Positions 18,336 through 27,865 of a stretch of DNA of 64,000 nt are shown here, piece by piece. The notes beneath the pieces were generated by a model, which was not told where the DNA came from, did no database searches, and saw only the letters and a list, made by a program, of their open reading frames with translations. Positions within the stretch are counted from its first letter, which is position 1, and each line of letters begins with the position of its first letter. Position numbers and translations under genes: made by a program. This stretch comes from Pseudomonas tensinigenes (GTDB lineage: Bacteria; Pseudomonadota; Gammaproteobacteria; Pseudomonadales; Pseudomonadaceae), in NCBI RefSeq assembly GCF_014268445.2, contig NZ_CP077089.1, positions 6,428,001-6,492,000 of the forward strand, in the 5' to 3' direction.

Positions 18336-19190
18336 TTATTCGCCGGTGGCGATACCGCGCGAAGGCTCGTTGATCCACTCGCTCCACGACCCGGCGTACA
18401 ACGATCCCAGCGGATAACCCGCCAGGCACAACGCAAACAGGTTGTGACACGCCGTCACGCCAGAACCGCAATAAGCCACCAGATCCGCTGGCGAACGTTC
18501 ACCGAGCTTCGCGGCAAAACGCTGCTTGAGCTGATCGGCGGGCAGGAAGCGCCCATCGCTGCCGAGGTTGTCGGTGAATGCCGCGCATTGCGCGCCGGGA
18601 ATGTGCCCGGCAATCGGATCAATCGGCTCAACCTCACCTTTGAAACGCGGCAAAGCCCGGGCATCAATCAAGGTCAACGCAGGTTGACCAAGACGCTTTT
18701 GCAATTTTTCGGCGCTGAGCAGCAGGCTCATGTCCGGCTGACCACTGAAAGTGCCGCGACTGACCGTAGGCGCATCCAGACTCAGCGGCAGCCCCGCCGT
18801 ATGCCACGCCTTGAGCCCGCCATCGAGAATGAACACGCCATCGCGCTTGCCCAGCCACGCCAGCAACCACCACGCCCGCGCCGCGTAGGCACCGGGACCG
18901 TCGTCGTACAAAACCACGTCGCTGTCAGCATTGATGCCCCACACTTGCAGCCGCTCGATCAACGCCGCTGGCTCGGGCAACGGATGCCGACCGGTCACGC
19001 CTTTGACCACTGTGCCGCTGAGGTCACGCTCAAGGTCGGCGAAGCTCGCCCCGGCAATGTGCCCTTCGGCATAGCTGCGCTGACCGTAGTCCGGGTCTTC
19101 GAGGGCAAAACGACAATCGAGAATCACCAGCCCCGGCTGCGCCTTGCGGGCATCCAGTGCTTCGGGGCTGATCAGTTGCGCAATCGGCAT
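18336..19190 (-). CDS. sseA: Sulfurtransferase (3-mercaptopyruvate sulfurtransferase type)
   Basis: Two tandem rhodanese domains in 284 residues. The active-site loop of the second domain is CGSGVTAC (about residues 235-242), the CG(S/G)GVTA type of 3-mercaptopyruvate sulfurtransferases rather than the CRxGxx[R/T] loop of thiosulfate sulfurtransferases. The first domain keeps the fold (LVILDCRFALEDPDYG) but has no cysteine at the loop. It transfers sulfur from mercaptopyruvate to thiophilic acceptors in the cytoplasm. It is followed by a palindrome and sits downstream of laoR in the same direction; a functional link to that locus is not evident. Confidence 0.88.
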   Translation of the reverse strand: MPIAQLISPEALDARKAQPGLVILDCRFALEDPDYGQRSYAEGHIAGASFADLERDLSGTVVKGVTGRHPLPEPAALIERLQVWGINADSDVVLYDDGPGAYAARAWWLLAWLGKRDGVFILDGGLKAWHTAGLPLSLDAPTVSRGTFSGQPDMSLLLSAEKLQKRLGQPALTLIDARALPRFKGEVEPIDPIAGHIPGAQCAAFTDNLGSDGRFLPADQLKQRFAAKLGERSPADLVAYCGSGVTACHNLFALCLAGYPLGSLYAGSWSEWINEPSRGIATGE

Positions 19191-19222
19191 AACAGGCTCC
19201 TGAGGGATTTCAACAGAACGGT

Positions 19223-19894
19223 TTATTTCACGTCTTCGAGGGCCTGGGCCAGCGGCACGTAGAACTCCTCGAACAACGCATTGACCTCGTCACGCGCCTG
19301 CTCGGTGACAAACCCGGCTTCCAGCACCAGCACCTGGTACACGCCACGTTTAATGGCTTGCTCACTGAGGTGGTTGGAGTTTTCACGGGTGGTGCACAGG
19401 AAGCGCACCCACGACGTCAGGATGATCCAGGCATTGAGGGTCAGGGATTCAATCTGCACGCGGTCCATATCGAGAATCCCGGCGGCGACAAAACCTTCGT
19501 AGATCGCCGCTCCCTGAATCACGCAGCGTTGCGAGAAGCGCCGATAGCGGGCGGCCAACTCCGGATCGCTGTCGAGTAGGTGCTCCAGATCGCGGTGCAG
19601 AAAGCGGTAGCGCCACATCGCCGAAAGCAATTCCTTGAGATAGAAACGCTTGTCCTCGACCGTCGCCGCACGCCCCTGCGGCGGGCGCAGAAAACTGTCG
19701 ACGAGGCTTTCGTACTCACTGAACAACACGGCGATGATCGCCTGCTTGTTGGGGAAGTGGTAGTACAGGTTGCCGGGAGAAATCTCCATGTGGGCAGCGA
19801 TGTGATTGGTGCTGATGCTGCGCTCGCCCTGCTGATTGAACAGCTCAAGGCTGTTCAGCACGATACGCTCGCTGGTTTTTATTCGTGGGGCCAT
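19223..19894 (-). CDS. laoR: TetR-family repressor, LaoR-like
   Basis: A 223-residue TetR/AcrR regulator with the N-terminal helix-turn-helix ISTNHIAAHMEISPGNLYYHF (about residues 26-46) and a helical ligand-binding C-terminal domain. It is divergent from an aldehyde dehydrogenase-Tat protein-GMC oxidoreductase operon, the same arrangement as P. aeruginosa PA0364-PA0367 (laoABCR), where LaoR controls oxidation of long-chain alcohols and aldehydes. The symbol is by order and family, not by alignment. A palindrome over the predicted laoC promoter (19985-20010) is the likely operator. Confidence 0.75.
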   Translation of the reverse strand: MAPRIKTSERIVLNSLELFNQQGERSISTNHIAAHMEISPGNLYYHFPNKQAIIAVLFSEYESLVDSFLRPPQGRAATVEDKRFYLKELLSAMWRYRFLHRDLEHLLDSDPELAARYRRFSQRCVIQGAAIYEGFVAAGILDMDRVQIESLTLNAWIILTSWVRFLCTTRENSNHLSEQAIKRGVYQVLVLEAGFVTEQARDEVNALFEEFYVPLAQALEDVK

Positions 19895-19984
19895 GGCTTG
19901 AGCTTTAATTCAGAGTGCGTTGGGGGGCATCTTACGACCTAACCGGAAATGGATAAAACACTGCTGTGCAAGGAAGTCATTTGA

Positions 19985-20010
19985 CTTTCTAGAGCATAGA
20001 CTCTAAAAAG
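19985..20010. promoter_or_regulatory. Candidate LaoR operator overlapping the laoC promoter
   Basis: Inverted repeat CTTTCTAGAG - 6 bases - CTCTAAAAAG, 9 of 10 positions complementary. It overlaps a possible sigma70 promoter (TTGACT at 19981-19986, 17-base spacer, TAAAAA at 20004-20009) about 30 bases before the dehydrogenase ATG. A repressor bound here would block RNA polymerase. Confidence 0.5.
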
Positions 20011-20040
20011 TTCATCACTACAATAAATCCGGAGCAGACC

Positions 20041-21471
20041 ATGACTGCCGACATTGCTTACCTGCAAACGCTGCAACTACCACTGGCAGAGCTGGATCGG
20101 TTGTTCGCGGCGCAGCGGGCCGCGTATGCCGCCAATCCGATGCCGCCCGCCGCTCAGCGCCAGCAATGGCTCAAAGCGCTGAGTGATTTGCTCAGCAACG
20201 AGCGGCAAGCGTTGATCGAGGCGATCAGCTCCGATTTCAGCCATCGCAGCGCCGATGAAACCCTGCTCGCAGAGTTGATGCCAAGCCTGCACGGCATTCA
20301 TTACGCCAGCCGTCATCTCAAAGGCTGGATGAAAGCTTCGCGACGCAAGGTCGGCATCGCGTTCCAGCCTGCTTCGGCAAAAGTGGTGTATCAGCCTCTC
20401 GGCGTGGTCGGCGTTATCGTGCCGTGGAATTACCCGTTGTATCTGGCCGTCGGCCCGCTCGTCGGCGCCTTGGCGGCGGGTAACCGGGTGATGCTCAAGC
20501 TCAGCGAATCGACCCCGGCCACCGGGCAATTGCTCAAGGAATTGCTGGCGCGAATCTTCCCCGAAGACCTGGTCTGCGTAGTGCTCGGTGAAGCCGACAT
20601 TGGCGTGGCGTTCTCGCGGTTGCGCTTCGATCATTTGCTGTTCACCGGCGCCACCAGCATCGGCAAACACGTGATGCGCGCCGCCGCCGAAAACCTCACC
20701 CCGGTGACACTGGAACTGGGCGGCAAGTCGCCGGCCATCGTCTCCCGCGATGTACCGCTCAAGGATGCTGCCGAGCGCATCGCCTTCGGTAAAACTCTCA
20801 ACGCCGGGCAGACCTGCGTTGCCCCGGATTACGTGCTGGTGCCGGAAGATCGGGTCGGCGGCTTTGTCGAAGCCTATCGCCGGGCCGTGCAGGGTTTTTA
20901 TCCGACACTCACCGACAATCCGGACTACACGGCGATCATCAACGAACGCCAATTGGCGCGACTCAACGGCTACGTCAGCGACGCGACCAGCAAGGGCGCG
21001 CTGTTGATTCCGCTGTTCGAGCAGGGCCAGGGCCGACGCATGCCGCACAGTGTGTTGCTGAATGTCAGCGACGAGATGACGGTGATGCAGGACGAAATCT
21101 TCGGCCCGCTGCTGCCGATCGTGCCGTATCAGGATCTCGAGCAGGCATTTGCTTACATCAATCAGCGGCCACGACCTCTGGCTCTTTACTACTTTGGCTA
21201 CGACAAACGCGAACAGAACCGCGTGCTGCACGAAACCCATTCCGGCGGTGTGTGCCTGAACGACACCTTGCTGCATGTGGCTCAGGACGACATGCCGTTC
21301 GGCGGCATCGGCGCTTCCGGCATGGGCCACTACCATGGCCACGAAGGCTTCCTGACCTTCAGCAAAGCCAAAGGCGTGTTGATTAAACAGCGCTTCAACG
21401 CGGCCAGGCTTATTTATCCGCCCTACGGCAAATCGATTCAGAAACTGATCCAGAAGCTGTTCATTCGCTAA
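20041..21471 (+). CDS. laoC: Aldehyde dehydrogenase, LaoC / coniferyl-aldehyde dehydrogenase type
   Basis: An NAD(P)-dependent class 3-type aldehyde dehydrogenase of 476 residues. It has VVGVIVPWNYPLYLAVGPL (cofactor and oxyanion region), the catalytic glutamate in LELGGKSPAI (about residue 225), the nucleophilic cysteine in NAGQTCVAPDYVLVP (about residue 259), and PFGGIGASGMGHYHG near the C-terminus. Annotations of this family often read coniferyl aldehyde dehydrogenase. The neighbouring repressor, Tat protein and GMC alcohol dehydrogenase argue for oxidation of long-chain fatty aldehydes to acids, as in the P. aeruginosa lao locus. RBS GGAG precedes the ATG. Confidence 0.85.
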   Translation: MTADIAYLQTLQLPLAELDRLFAAQRAAYAANPMPPAAQRQQWLKALSDLLSNERQALIEAISSDFSHRSADETLLAELMPSLHGIHYASRHLKGWMKASRRKVGIAFQPASAKVVYQPLGVVGVIVPWNYPLYLAVGPLVGALAAGNRVMLKLSESTPATGQLLKELLARIFPEDLVCVVLGEADIGVAFSRLRFDHLLFTGATSIGKHVMRAAAENLTPVTLELGGKSPAIVSRDVPLKDAAERIAFGKTLNAGQTCVAPDYVLVPEDRVGGFVEAYRRAVQGFYPTLTDNPDYTAIINERQLARLNGYVSDATSKGALLIPLFEQGQGRRMPHSVLLNVSDEMTVMQDEIFGPLLPIVPYQDLEQAFAYINQRPRPLALYYFGYDKREQNRVLHETHSGGVCLNDTLLHVAQDDMPFGGIGASGMGHYHGHEGFLTFSKAKGVLIKQRFNAARLIYPPYGKSIQKLIQKLFIR

Positions 21472-21500
21472 ACCTTCGTCACCGCCGGGTAATAAAAACA

Positions 21501-22046
21501 ATGCACCCAAGCCTGACCGAAACACCTGCTCTGTCACGCCGTGGCCTGCTGAAATTCAGCCTCGGCGCCACGGCATTCCTCGCCACTGCCGGGCTCGGCG
21601 CCAGCCTCAGCGGCTGCTCGTCGAGCGTCGCGGCCAACGGTTTTGTCTCGTTGCGTGACGGCGATCTGCTGTTTCTGCGCGCACTGATTCCGGTAATGCT
21701 CGATGGCGCTGTGGCGGCTGAAAAAATGCCGGGCGCTGTTGATGGCACGCTCAAATCGCTGGACTACAGCCTCGATCACCTGTCGCCGGAAATGCTCAAA
21801 CTCACTCGGCAACTGTTCGACGTCCTCGGCATGGCGGTGACGCGCGGGCCGCTCACCGGGATCTGGGGCAGTTGGGAAAACGCCAGTGCCGAGGCCATGC
21901 GGCATTTCCTTGATCGCTGGGAAAACAGTTCATTGAGTTTGTTGCGCATGGGGCACAGCTCGTTGCAGCAGATGGTGATGATGGCCTGGTACACCCGCTC
22001 TGAATCGTGGGCGCATTGCGGCTATCCCGGCCCGCCTACTGTTTGA
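21501..22046 (+). CDS. laoB: Tat-exported lipoprotein-like small subunit, LaoB-like
   Basis: A 181-residue protein starting with a twin-arginine signal (LSRRGLLKFS, Arg-Arg at residues 13-14), a hydrophobic stretch, and LSGC at residues 36-39, which would fit a lipobox with Cys39 acylated. The mature part has helices resembling the small subunits that accompany GMC-type dehydrogenases (gluconate 2-dehydrogenase subunit 3-like), with no cofactor motif of its own. It lies between the aldehyde dehydrogenase and GMC genes. Its Tat signal suggests it may escort the signal-less oxidoreductase, which is inference. Confidence 0.75.
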   Translation: MHPSLTETPALSRRGLLKFSLGATAFLATAGLGASLSGCSSSVAANGFVSLRDGDLLFLRALIPVMLDGAVAAEKMPGAVDGTLKSLDYSLDHLSPEMLKLTRQLFDVLGMAVTRGPLTGIWGSWENASAEAMRHFLDRWENSSLSLLRMGHSSLQQMVMMAWYTRSESWAHCGYPGPPTV

Positions 22047-22061
22047 GATTAGCGGCGCGGC

Positions 22062-22128
22062 CTTCGCGAGCAGGCTCGCTCCCACAGGGGAATGCATTCA
22101 AATGTGGGAGCGAGCCTGCTCGCGAAGA
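22062..22128. repeat. REPIN, GTGGGAGCGAGCCTGCTCGC family
   Basis: Inverted pair CTTCGCGAGCAGGCTCGCTC (22062 onward) and GTGGGAGCGAGCCTGCTCGC (ending near 22128) around a short spacer. It is located inside the laoB-laoA gap, so it separates two genes of one operon and may lower downstream transcript level. Confidence 0.88.
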
Positions 22129-22178
22129 GGTCGGCCGCCACACCGCCGCATCCAAAAATAATAAAGAGAACCTGATCG

Positions 22179-23774
22179 ATGCCCGTACCCGACCCGTTCC
22201 GCGAAGGCCTCGCCCGAGGCTGGAAAACCTACAACGGCGCACAGCTGAGCGACGACCTCACCCTTGAGGCCGACGTGGCGATCATCGGCAGCGGCGCCGG
22301 TGGCGGCACCACCGCCGAAATCCTCAGCGCCGCCGGTTTCAAAGTGCTGTTGATCGAAGAAGGCCCGCTGAAAACCAGCTCCGATTTCAAAATGCTTGAA
22401 GACCAGGCCTACAGCAGCCTCTATCAGGAAGGCATCGGCCGCATGAGCAAGGACGGCGCGATCACCATCCTCCAGGGTCGCGCGGTTGGCGGTACGACGC
22501 TGATCAACTGGACCTCGAGCTTTCGCACCCCGCAACCGACCCTCGAACACTGGGCCAAGGAACACAACGTCAAAGGCCACAGCCCCGCCGAGATGGCGCC
22601 GTGGTTCGAGAAAATGGAACAGCGCCTCGGCGTCGCGCCGTGGATGGTCCCGCCCAATGCCAACAACGACGTGATCCGCAAAGGCTGTGAGCAACTCGGC
22701 TACAGCTGGCACGTGATCCCGCGCAACGTGCGCGGCTGCTGGAACCTTGGTTACTGCGGCATGGGCTGCCCGACCAACGCCAAGCAATCAATGATGGTCA
22801 CGACCATTCCGGCGACGCTGGAAAAGGGCGGCGAGCTGCTTTATCTGGCCCGCGCGGAGAAGCTGCTGATCAACGGCGACAAAGTCACTGGCCTGCAATG
22901 CGTGGCGATGGATGAGCGCTGTGTCGAACCGACCGGGCGCAAGATCAGCGTCAAGGCGCGGCATTACGTATTGGCCGGCGGTGGCATCAACAGCCCGGCG
23001 CTGTTGCTGCGCTCGGACGCTCCGGACCCGCATAAAACCTTGGGGAAACGTACCTTCTTGCACCCGGTGAACATGTCCGCCGCGCGATTCGACGAGGTCA
23101 TCAACCCGTTCTACGGGGCGCCGCAGTCGATCTATTCCGACCATTTTCAGTGGAAGGACGGCACCACCGGGCCGATGGCCTTCAAACTGGAAGTACCGCC
23201 GCTGCACCCGGCACTGGCGGCCACCCTGCTCGGCGGCTTTGGCGAGGAAAGCGCGCAACACATGGCGGACCTGCCGCACACCCACGCCATGTTGGCCTTG
23301 CTGCGTGATGGCTTTCACCCGGACAGCACCGGTGGCACAGTCGAATTGCGTGGCGATGGTTCGCCGGTGCTCGACTATCAGGTTTCGCCCTACGCCTGGG
23401 AAGGCCTGCGCCGGGCCTTTCAGGTCATGGCCGAAATCCAGTTCGCCGGCGGCGCAAAATCGGTGATGCCGATGCACGCCGACGCCCGTTACGTGAAAAC
23501 CCTGGCCGAAGCGCGCACGCTGATCGATGGTTTGAGCCTGGAGCTGTACCGCACCCGCTTGGGCAGCGCCCACGTCATGGGCGGCTGCGCGATGGGTGAA
23601 GAGCCGAAAAGCGCGGTCACCGACAGTCTCGGCCGGCATCATCAACTGGCTAATCTGTCGATCCACGACGGCTCACTGTTCCCCACCAGTATCGGCGCCA
23701 ACCCGCAGCTGTCGGTGTATGGCCTGACCGCGCAACTGGCGACATCCCTCGCCGATCGGCTGAGAAACCCGTGA
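22179..23774 (+). CDS. laoA: GMC-family FAD alcohol dehydrogenase, LaoA-like
   Basis: A 531-residue glucose-methanol-choline oxidoreductase. The FAD-binding motif AIIGSGAGGGTTAEIL is at about residues 30-45, ILQGRAVGGTTLINW follows, and the C-terminal active-site histidine lies in SAHVMGGCAMG with GANPQLSVYGL downstream. A short cysteine-containing segment (RGCWNLGYCGMGCPTNAKQS, about residues 188-207) is typical of the long-chain alcohol oxidase-like subgroup. No signal peptide is present. With the preceding laoC and laoB genes it should oxidise fatty alcohols to aldehydes that LaoC converts to acids. Confidence 0.85.
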   Translation: MPVPDPFREGLARGWKTYNGAQLSDDLTLEADVAIIGSGAGGGTTAEILSAAGFKVLLIEEGPLKTSSDFKMLEDQAYSSLYQEGIGRMSKDGAITILQGRAVGGTTLINWTSSFRTPQPTLEHWAKEHNVKGHSPAEMAPWFEKMEQRLGVAPWMVPPNANNDVIRKGCEQLGYSWHVIPRNVRGCWNLGYCGMGCPTNAKQSMMVTTIPATLEKGGELLYLARAEKLLINGDKVTGLQCVAMDERCVEPTGRKISVKARHYVLAGGGINSPALLLRSDAPDPHKTLGKRTFLHPVNMSAARFDEVINPFYGAPQSIYSDHFQWKDGTTGPMAFKLEVPPLHPALAATLLGGFGEESAQHMADLPHTHAMLALLRDGFHPDSTGGTVELRGDGSPVLDYQVSPYAWEGLRRAFQVMAEIQFAGGAKSVMPMHADARYVKTLAEARTLIDGLSLELYRTRLGSAHVMGGCAMGEEPKSAVTDSLGRHHQLANLSIHDGSLFPTSIGANPQLSVYGLTAQLATSLADRLRNP

Positions 23775-23802
23775 AAAAACCCATTATCGCGATCGTCTAT
23801 AG

Positions 23803-24369
<567 letters not shown>

Positions 24370-24471
24370 ACGTTGCCGAAGGCTCGGGCTGCGATCCTGG
24401 CTGTTGATTACAGCCCTTGATCGCAGCAGCGTGCACTGCGCGCGCCAATGCGGCACAATTGCGCGCATTGA

Positions 24472-24762
<291 letters not shown>

Positions 24763-24792
24763 TCCGCCGGATTTGTAGCGCTCTCTCGGGCC

Positions 24793-24860
24793 TCTTCGCG
24801 AGCAGGCTCGCTCCCACATTGGAATGCATTTCAAATTGTGGGAGCGAGCCTGCTCGCGAA
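24793..24860. repeat. REPIN, GTGGGAGCGAGCCTGCTCGC family
   Basis: Inverted pair CTTCGCGAGCAGGCTCGCTC and GTGGGAGCGAGCCTGCTCGC around a 20-base AT-rich centre, in the gap between converging fdx and the small leftward gene at 24896. Confidence 0.9.
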
Positions 24861-24895
24861 AGGGCCGTCAGCCACACAGCAAAACCCTGATCAGC

Positions 24896-25219
24896 TCACT
24901 CGCGCTGCTCAAACCCCTCCCCGATACACCCCAGACACCGCACAAAAGCGGCTTTCGCCGGATCCACCACCAACGCCTGCCCGGCATCGCCAATTCCTCC
25001 ACCCAGTGCGGTAAATGGCAAAGAAACGACAAACGCCCCCGCACCGATCACCGTCGCCACCACCAATAAAGGGCGGGCAATCAGCAGATCGCCAAGCATG
25101 GCGTAGGCCGGTGGATTCTGGATGGTGTAGCGCGGGTCACCGCTGCCATTTTCCGCGGCCTGAACAGTCAGACTGGAACACAGCAGCAGCGCAACAAAGA
25201 GGACTTGCAAGGACTTCAT
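24896..25219 (-). CDS. Small exported protein of unknown function
   Basis: A 107-residue protein with a signal peptide ([16 protein letters not shown], cleavage after VQA near residue 21) and one central hydrophobic segment ([20 protein letters not shown], about residues 50-69) that could be a transmembrane helix. Two cysteines close together near the C-terminus (RCLGCIGEG) could form a disulfide. AAGGAT precedes the ATG. I do not recognise the family; related Pseudomonas proteins are sometimes labelled multidrug transporter, for which I see no support in a protein with one or two helices. Confidence 0.7.
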   Translation of the reverse strand: MKSLQVLFVALLLCSSLTVQAAENGSGDPRYTIQNPPAYAMLGDLLIARPLLVVATVIGAGAFVVSLPFTALGGGIGDAGQALVVDPAKAAFVRCLGCIGEGFEQRE

Positions 25220-25288
25220 GGCACGATCCTTCGGGCTGAACAGTGAGACAACTCACTATAGACCGTAGGACTTTTTCAGCTTTTTGCC

Positions 25289-26101
25289 TCAGCTCTGACA
25301 GCGCGGGCAGAACACACTGGCACGCTGGCCCAGCTTCACTTCACGCAGCCCGGTGCCACAGACCTTGCAGTGTTCACCGCCACGGCCATAGACAAACAGC
25401 TCCTGCTGGAAATACCCCGGCTGACCGTCACCGCCAATAAAATCACGCAACGTGGTGCCACCGCGCTCGATGGCGGCGGCCAGAATGCGTTTGATCTCGA
25501 TCGCCAGCTTCAGATAACGCCCCCGGGAAATGCTCCCGGCCTCGCGACGCGGGTCAATCCCGGCGGCGAACAATGCTTCGGTTGCATAGATATTGCCGAC
25601 CCCGACCACCACCGCGTTGTCCATGATGAACGGCTTGACCGCCATCGAGCGCCCGCGTGACAGCTGAAACAAACGCTCACCATCGAACAGATCGGTCAGT
25701 GGCTCCGGGCCGAGGCGAATCAGCAGTTCGTGATTGAGTGGATCATTGCTCCACAACATCGCGCCGAACCGTCGCGGATCGGTGTAGCGCAGCGCCAGCC
25801 CCGACTCCAGTTCGATATCGACGTGTTCGTGTTTGAGCGCCGGCAAACCGGCTTCGACCAGACGCAAATTGCCCGACATGCCCAAATGGCTGATCAACGT
25901 ACCGACCTCGGCGTTGATCAACAGGTACTTGGCGCGGCGCTCGACCAGCACGATGCGCTGCCCCGACAGGCGCACATCGAGGTCTTCGGGGATCGGCCAG
26001 CGCAACCTCCGGTCGCGAACAATCACCCGACTGACACGTTGGCCTTCCAGGTGCGGGGCAATCCCGCGACGGGTGGTTTCGACTTCCGGCAGTTCAGGCA
26101 T
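25289..26101 (-). CDS. mutM: Formamidopyrimidine-DNA glycosylase MutM (Fpg)
   Basis: Excises 8-oxoguanine and formamidopyrimidines and cleaves the abasic site. The mature N-terminus PELPEVE supplies the catalytic proline after Met removal and the glutamate at position 3. The helix-two-turn-helix region ([18 protein letters not shown]) is intact, as is the C-terminal zinc finger (CKVCGTG ... CPRC). 270 residues is the standard length. It is upstream of nothing in an obvious operon; an HDOD gene lies 12 bases before it on the same strand and may be co-transcribed. Confidence 0.97.
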   Translation of the reverse strand: MPELPEVETTRRGIAPHLEGQRVSRVIVRDRRLRWPIPEDLDVRLSGQRIVLVERRAKYLLINAEVGTLISHLGMSGNLRLVEAGLPALKHEHVDIELESGLALRYTDPRRFGAMLWSNDPLNHELLIRLGPEPLTDLFDGERLFQLSRGRSMAVKPFIMDNAVVVGVGNIYATEALFAAGIDPRREAGSISRGRYLKLAIEIKRILAAAIERGGTTLRDFIGGDGQPGYFQQELFVYGRGGEHCKVCGTGLREVKLGQRASVFCPRCQS

Positions 26102-26113
26102 AGCGTCCTCGAA

Positions 26114-26980
26114 TCAATGCGCGCCGAGGTCGCGGATCGTTTGTTTGAGGGTTTCGAAGTCGTAATCCGACAGCCCTACATAGTCGAGTACCAACGGCCC
26201 GACGGCGTTCCATTCGAAATCTTCGGTCTGGTTGCCCAGCACGCGGTAAGACGCACAAATGTGCTCGGCCATCTTCAGGATCGCCAGCAGGTTTTTCAGC
26301 TGACTGTTGCGCGACGACTCATCGCTGAAAATTGCCAGGGCATTGTGGTGATTGGCGATGGCCGCGCTGACATGCTCCGGCAGGCGCCAGGATTTGGCGG
26401 TGTAGTAGCCGACCACCGCATGGTTGGTGTTGAACTCGCTGTTCTCGGTGTCCACTACTCGACATTCGGCGCTGGCATTGGCGTAGGCCGTTTCCAGCAC
26501 CGTCATGTAATTGGGGAACCGCTGCAACATCAACGGCACGCCGCAATCGTGGAACAGGCCCAAGGCGTAAGCCTCATCGCCCGCCTGAGTGCCAATACGC
26601 TTGGCTAGCGTCAGGCACGTCATCGCCACGTCCTGGGCGGTGTCCCAGAAACGGTTGAGCGTGACGATGGTGTCGTCGTTCATCTCGCCTTTGATCGACT
26701 GCGCGTTGATCAGGTTGATGATCGAGCGGCTGCCCAACAGATTCACCGCGCGTTGAATCGAGGTGATCTTGTTGCTCAGGCCGTAATACGGCGAGTTGAC
26801 GATTTTCAGCAGCGAGCCGGACAGACCGGGATCCTGAGCGATCAGCTTGGCGATCACCTCCAGGTCCGGGTCGGGCATGTACTGCTCCATTTGCAGATCC
26901 ACCATGATCTGCGGTTGCGCCGGCACACTGATGCCTTGCAGCGATTGTTGAATCTGTTCGGTGGTCAGCTCTTGGGACAT
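26114..26980 (-). CDS. HDOD-domain signalling protein
   Basis: A 288-residue single-domain HDOD protein. The domain starts near residue 15 (ISVPAQPQIMVDLQMEQYMP) and includes the conserved SLLKIVNSPYYGLSNKITSIQRAVNLLG segment and the degenerate HD site GLFHDCGVPLML (about residues 142-153), with a later NHHNAL. HDOD proteins are related to HD-GYP phosphodiesterases but generally lack the full metal site, and act in signal transduction or stress responses. The specific role is unknown. It is encoded immediately upstream of mutM. Confidence 0.88.
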   Translation of the reverse strand: MSQELTTEQIQQSLQGISVPAQPQIMVDLQMEQYMPDPDLEVIAKLIAQDPGLSGSLLKIVNSPYYGLSNKITSIQRAVNLLGSRSIINLINAQSIKGEMNDDTIVTLNRFWDTAQDVAMTCLTLAKRIGTQAGDEAYALGLFHDCGVPLMLQRFPNYMTVLETAYANASAECRVVDTENSEFNTNHAVVGYYTAKSWRLPEHVSAAIANHHNALAIFSDESSRNSQLKNLLAILKMAEHICASYRVLGNQTEDFEWNAVGPLVLDYVGLSDYDFETLKQTIRDLGAH

Positions 26981-27154
26981 AAGTACACACTCTGGGACAG
27001 GCGGCGATTCTAACCTCTAAAAACCGCGAGACGACACACCAGTGGGCAATTGTCAGGAACTTTCATTCACGCGCAGGCTTCGGAATCTGTAATGCCCAAC
27101 GGGTCACACCGGCCCATTGCGGCGGCAAACTCCCACAGACTCAGGAGCTTATCG

Positions 27155-27694
27155 ATGGCCACTTCCCTCAACGGCAAACGCGTCGCCATTTTGGTAACAG
27201 ACGGTTTCGAACAGGTCGAACTGACCGGTCCCAAGCAGGCACTGGAGCAAGCCGGCGCGCAAGTCGACATCCTTTCGGCCGAGGCTGGCAAGGTCAAAGG
27301 CTGGAATCACGACAAACCGGCGGATGACTTCAAGGTCGACCAGACCTTTCAAGGAGCCAGCAGCGAGCAGTACGACGCGATCGTCCTGCCGGGCGGCGTG
27401 CAGAACTCCGACACCATCCGCATTGATCAGGATGCCCAACATCTGGTCAAGACCGGCGCGTCTGCCGGCAAACCGATTGCGGTGATCTGCCATGGCGGCT
27501 GGTTGCTGATCTCGGCGGGGCTGGTCAACGGCAAAACCATGACCAGTTACAAGACGCTCAAGGACGACCTGGTCAATGCCGGGGCCAATTGGGTCGATAA
27601 AGAAGTGGTCAAGGATGGTCACCTGATCAGTAGCCGTCAGCCGGATGATATTCCGGCGTTCAACAAAGAGCTGATCGACGCACTGTCTGCGTAG
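27155..27694 (+). CDS. DJ-1/PfpI-family protein (YhbO/YajL type)
   Basis: A 179-residue class I glutamine amidotransferase-like protein of the PfpI subgroup. The nucleophile elbow reads ICHGGWLL (Cys at about residue 107 followed by His), the conserved acid lies in VTDGFEQVELTGP (about residues 14-26), and the C-terminus has GHLISSRQPDDIPAF. Family members are described as stress proteins with protein or nucleotide deglycation or peptidase activity, which remains debated. The start at 27155 is supported by CAGGAG; the frame is open to 27050 but that part is unlike the family. Confidence 0.88.
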   Translation: MATSLNGKRVAILVTDGFEQVELTGPKQALEQAGAQVDILSAEAGKVKGWNHDKPADDFKVDQTFQGASSEQYDAIVLPGGVQNSDTIRIDQDAQHLVKTGASAGKPIAVICHGGWLLISAGLVNGKTMTSYKTLKDDLVNAGANWVDKEVVKDGHLISSRQPDDIPAFNKELIDALSA

Positions 27695-27708
27695 CATTGG
27701 GGACCGCA

Positions 27709-27782
27709 TTCGCGAGCAGGCTCGCTCACATTGGTCTTGTGTCCGCCACAAATCCCCTGTGGGAGCGAGCTTGCTCGCGAAG
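27709..27782. repeat. REPIN, GTGGGAGCGAGCCTGCTCGC family (one arm degenerate)
   Basis: Inverted pair with the left arm ATTCGCGAGCAGGCTCGCTC and the right arm GTGGGAGCGAGCTTGCTCGC. The left arm lacks the CCCA following CGCT and the right arm has one C to T change, so this copy is decaying. Confidence 0.85.
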
Positions 27783-27865
27783 GCGTCGTCAGCGTTTCAT
27801 CGCTCATCAAACCCGACACAAGTCGCAACACGCTATACTCCCGCTCTTTTTTCCGGAGCGACGTC

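Noticed and set aside
24371..24432. REP copy after coaD
   Set aside because: GCCGAAGGCT and GATCGCAG fragments recall the GTAGGAGCTGC family, but arms do not pair over a useful length; at most a decayed remnant.
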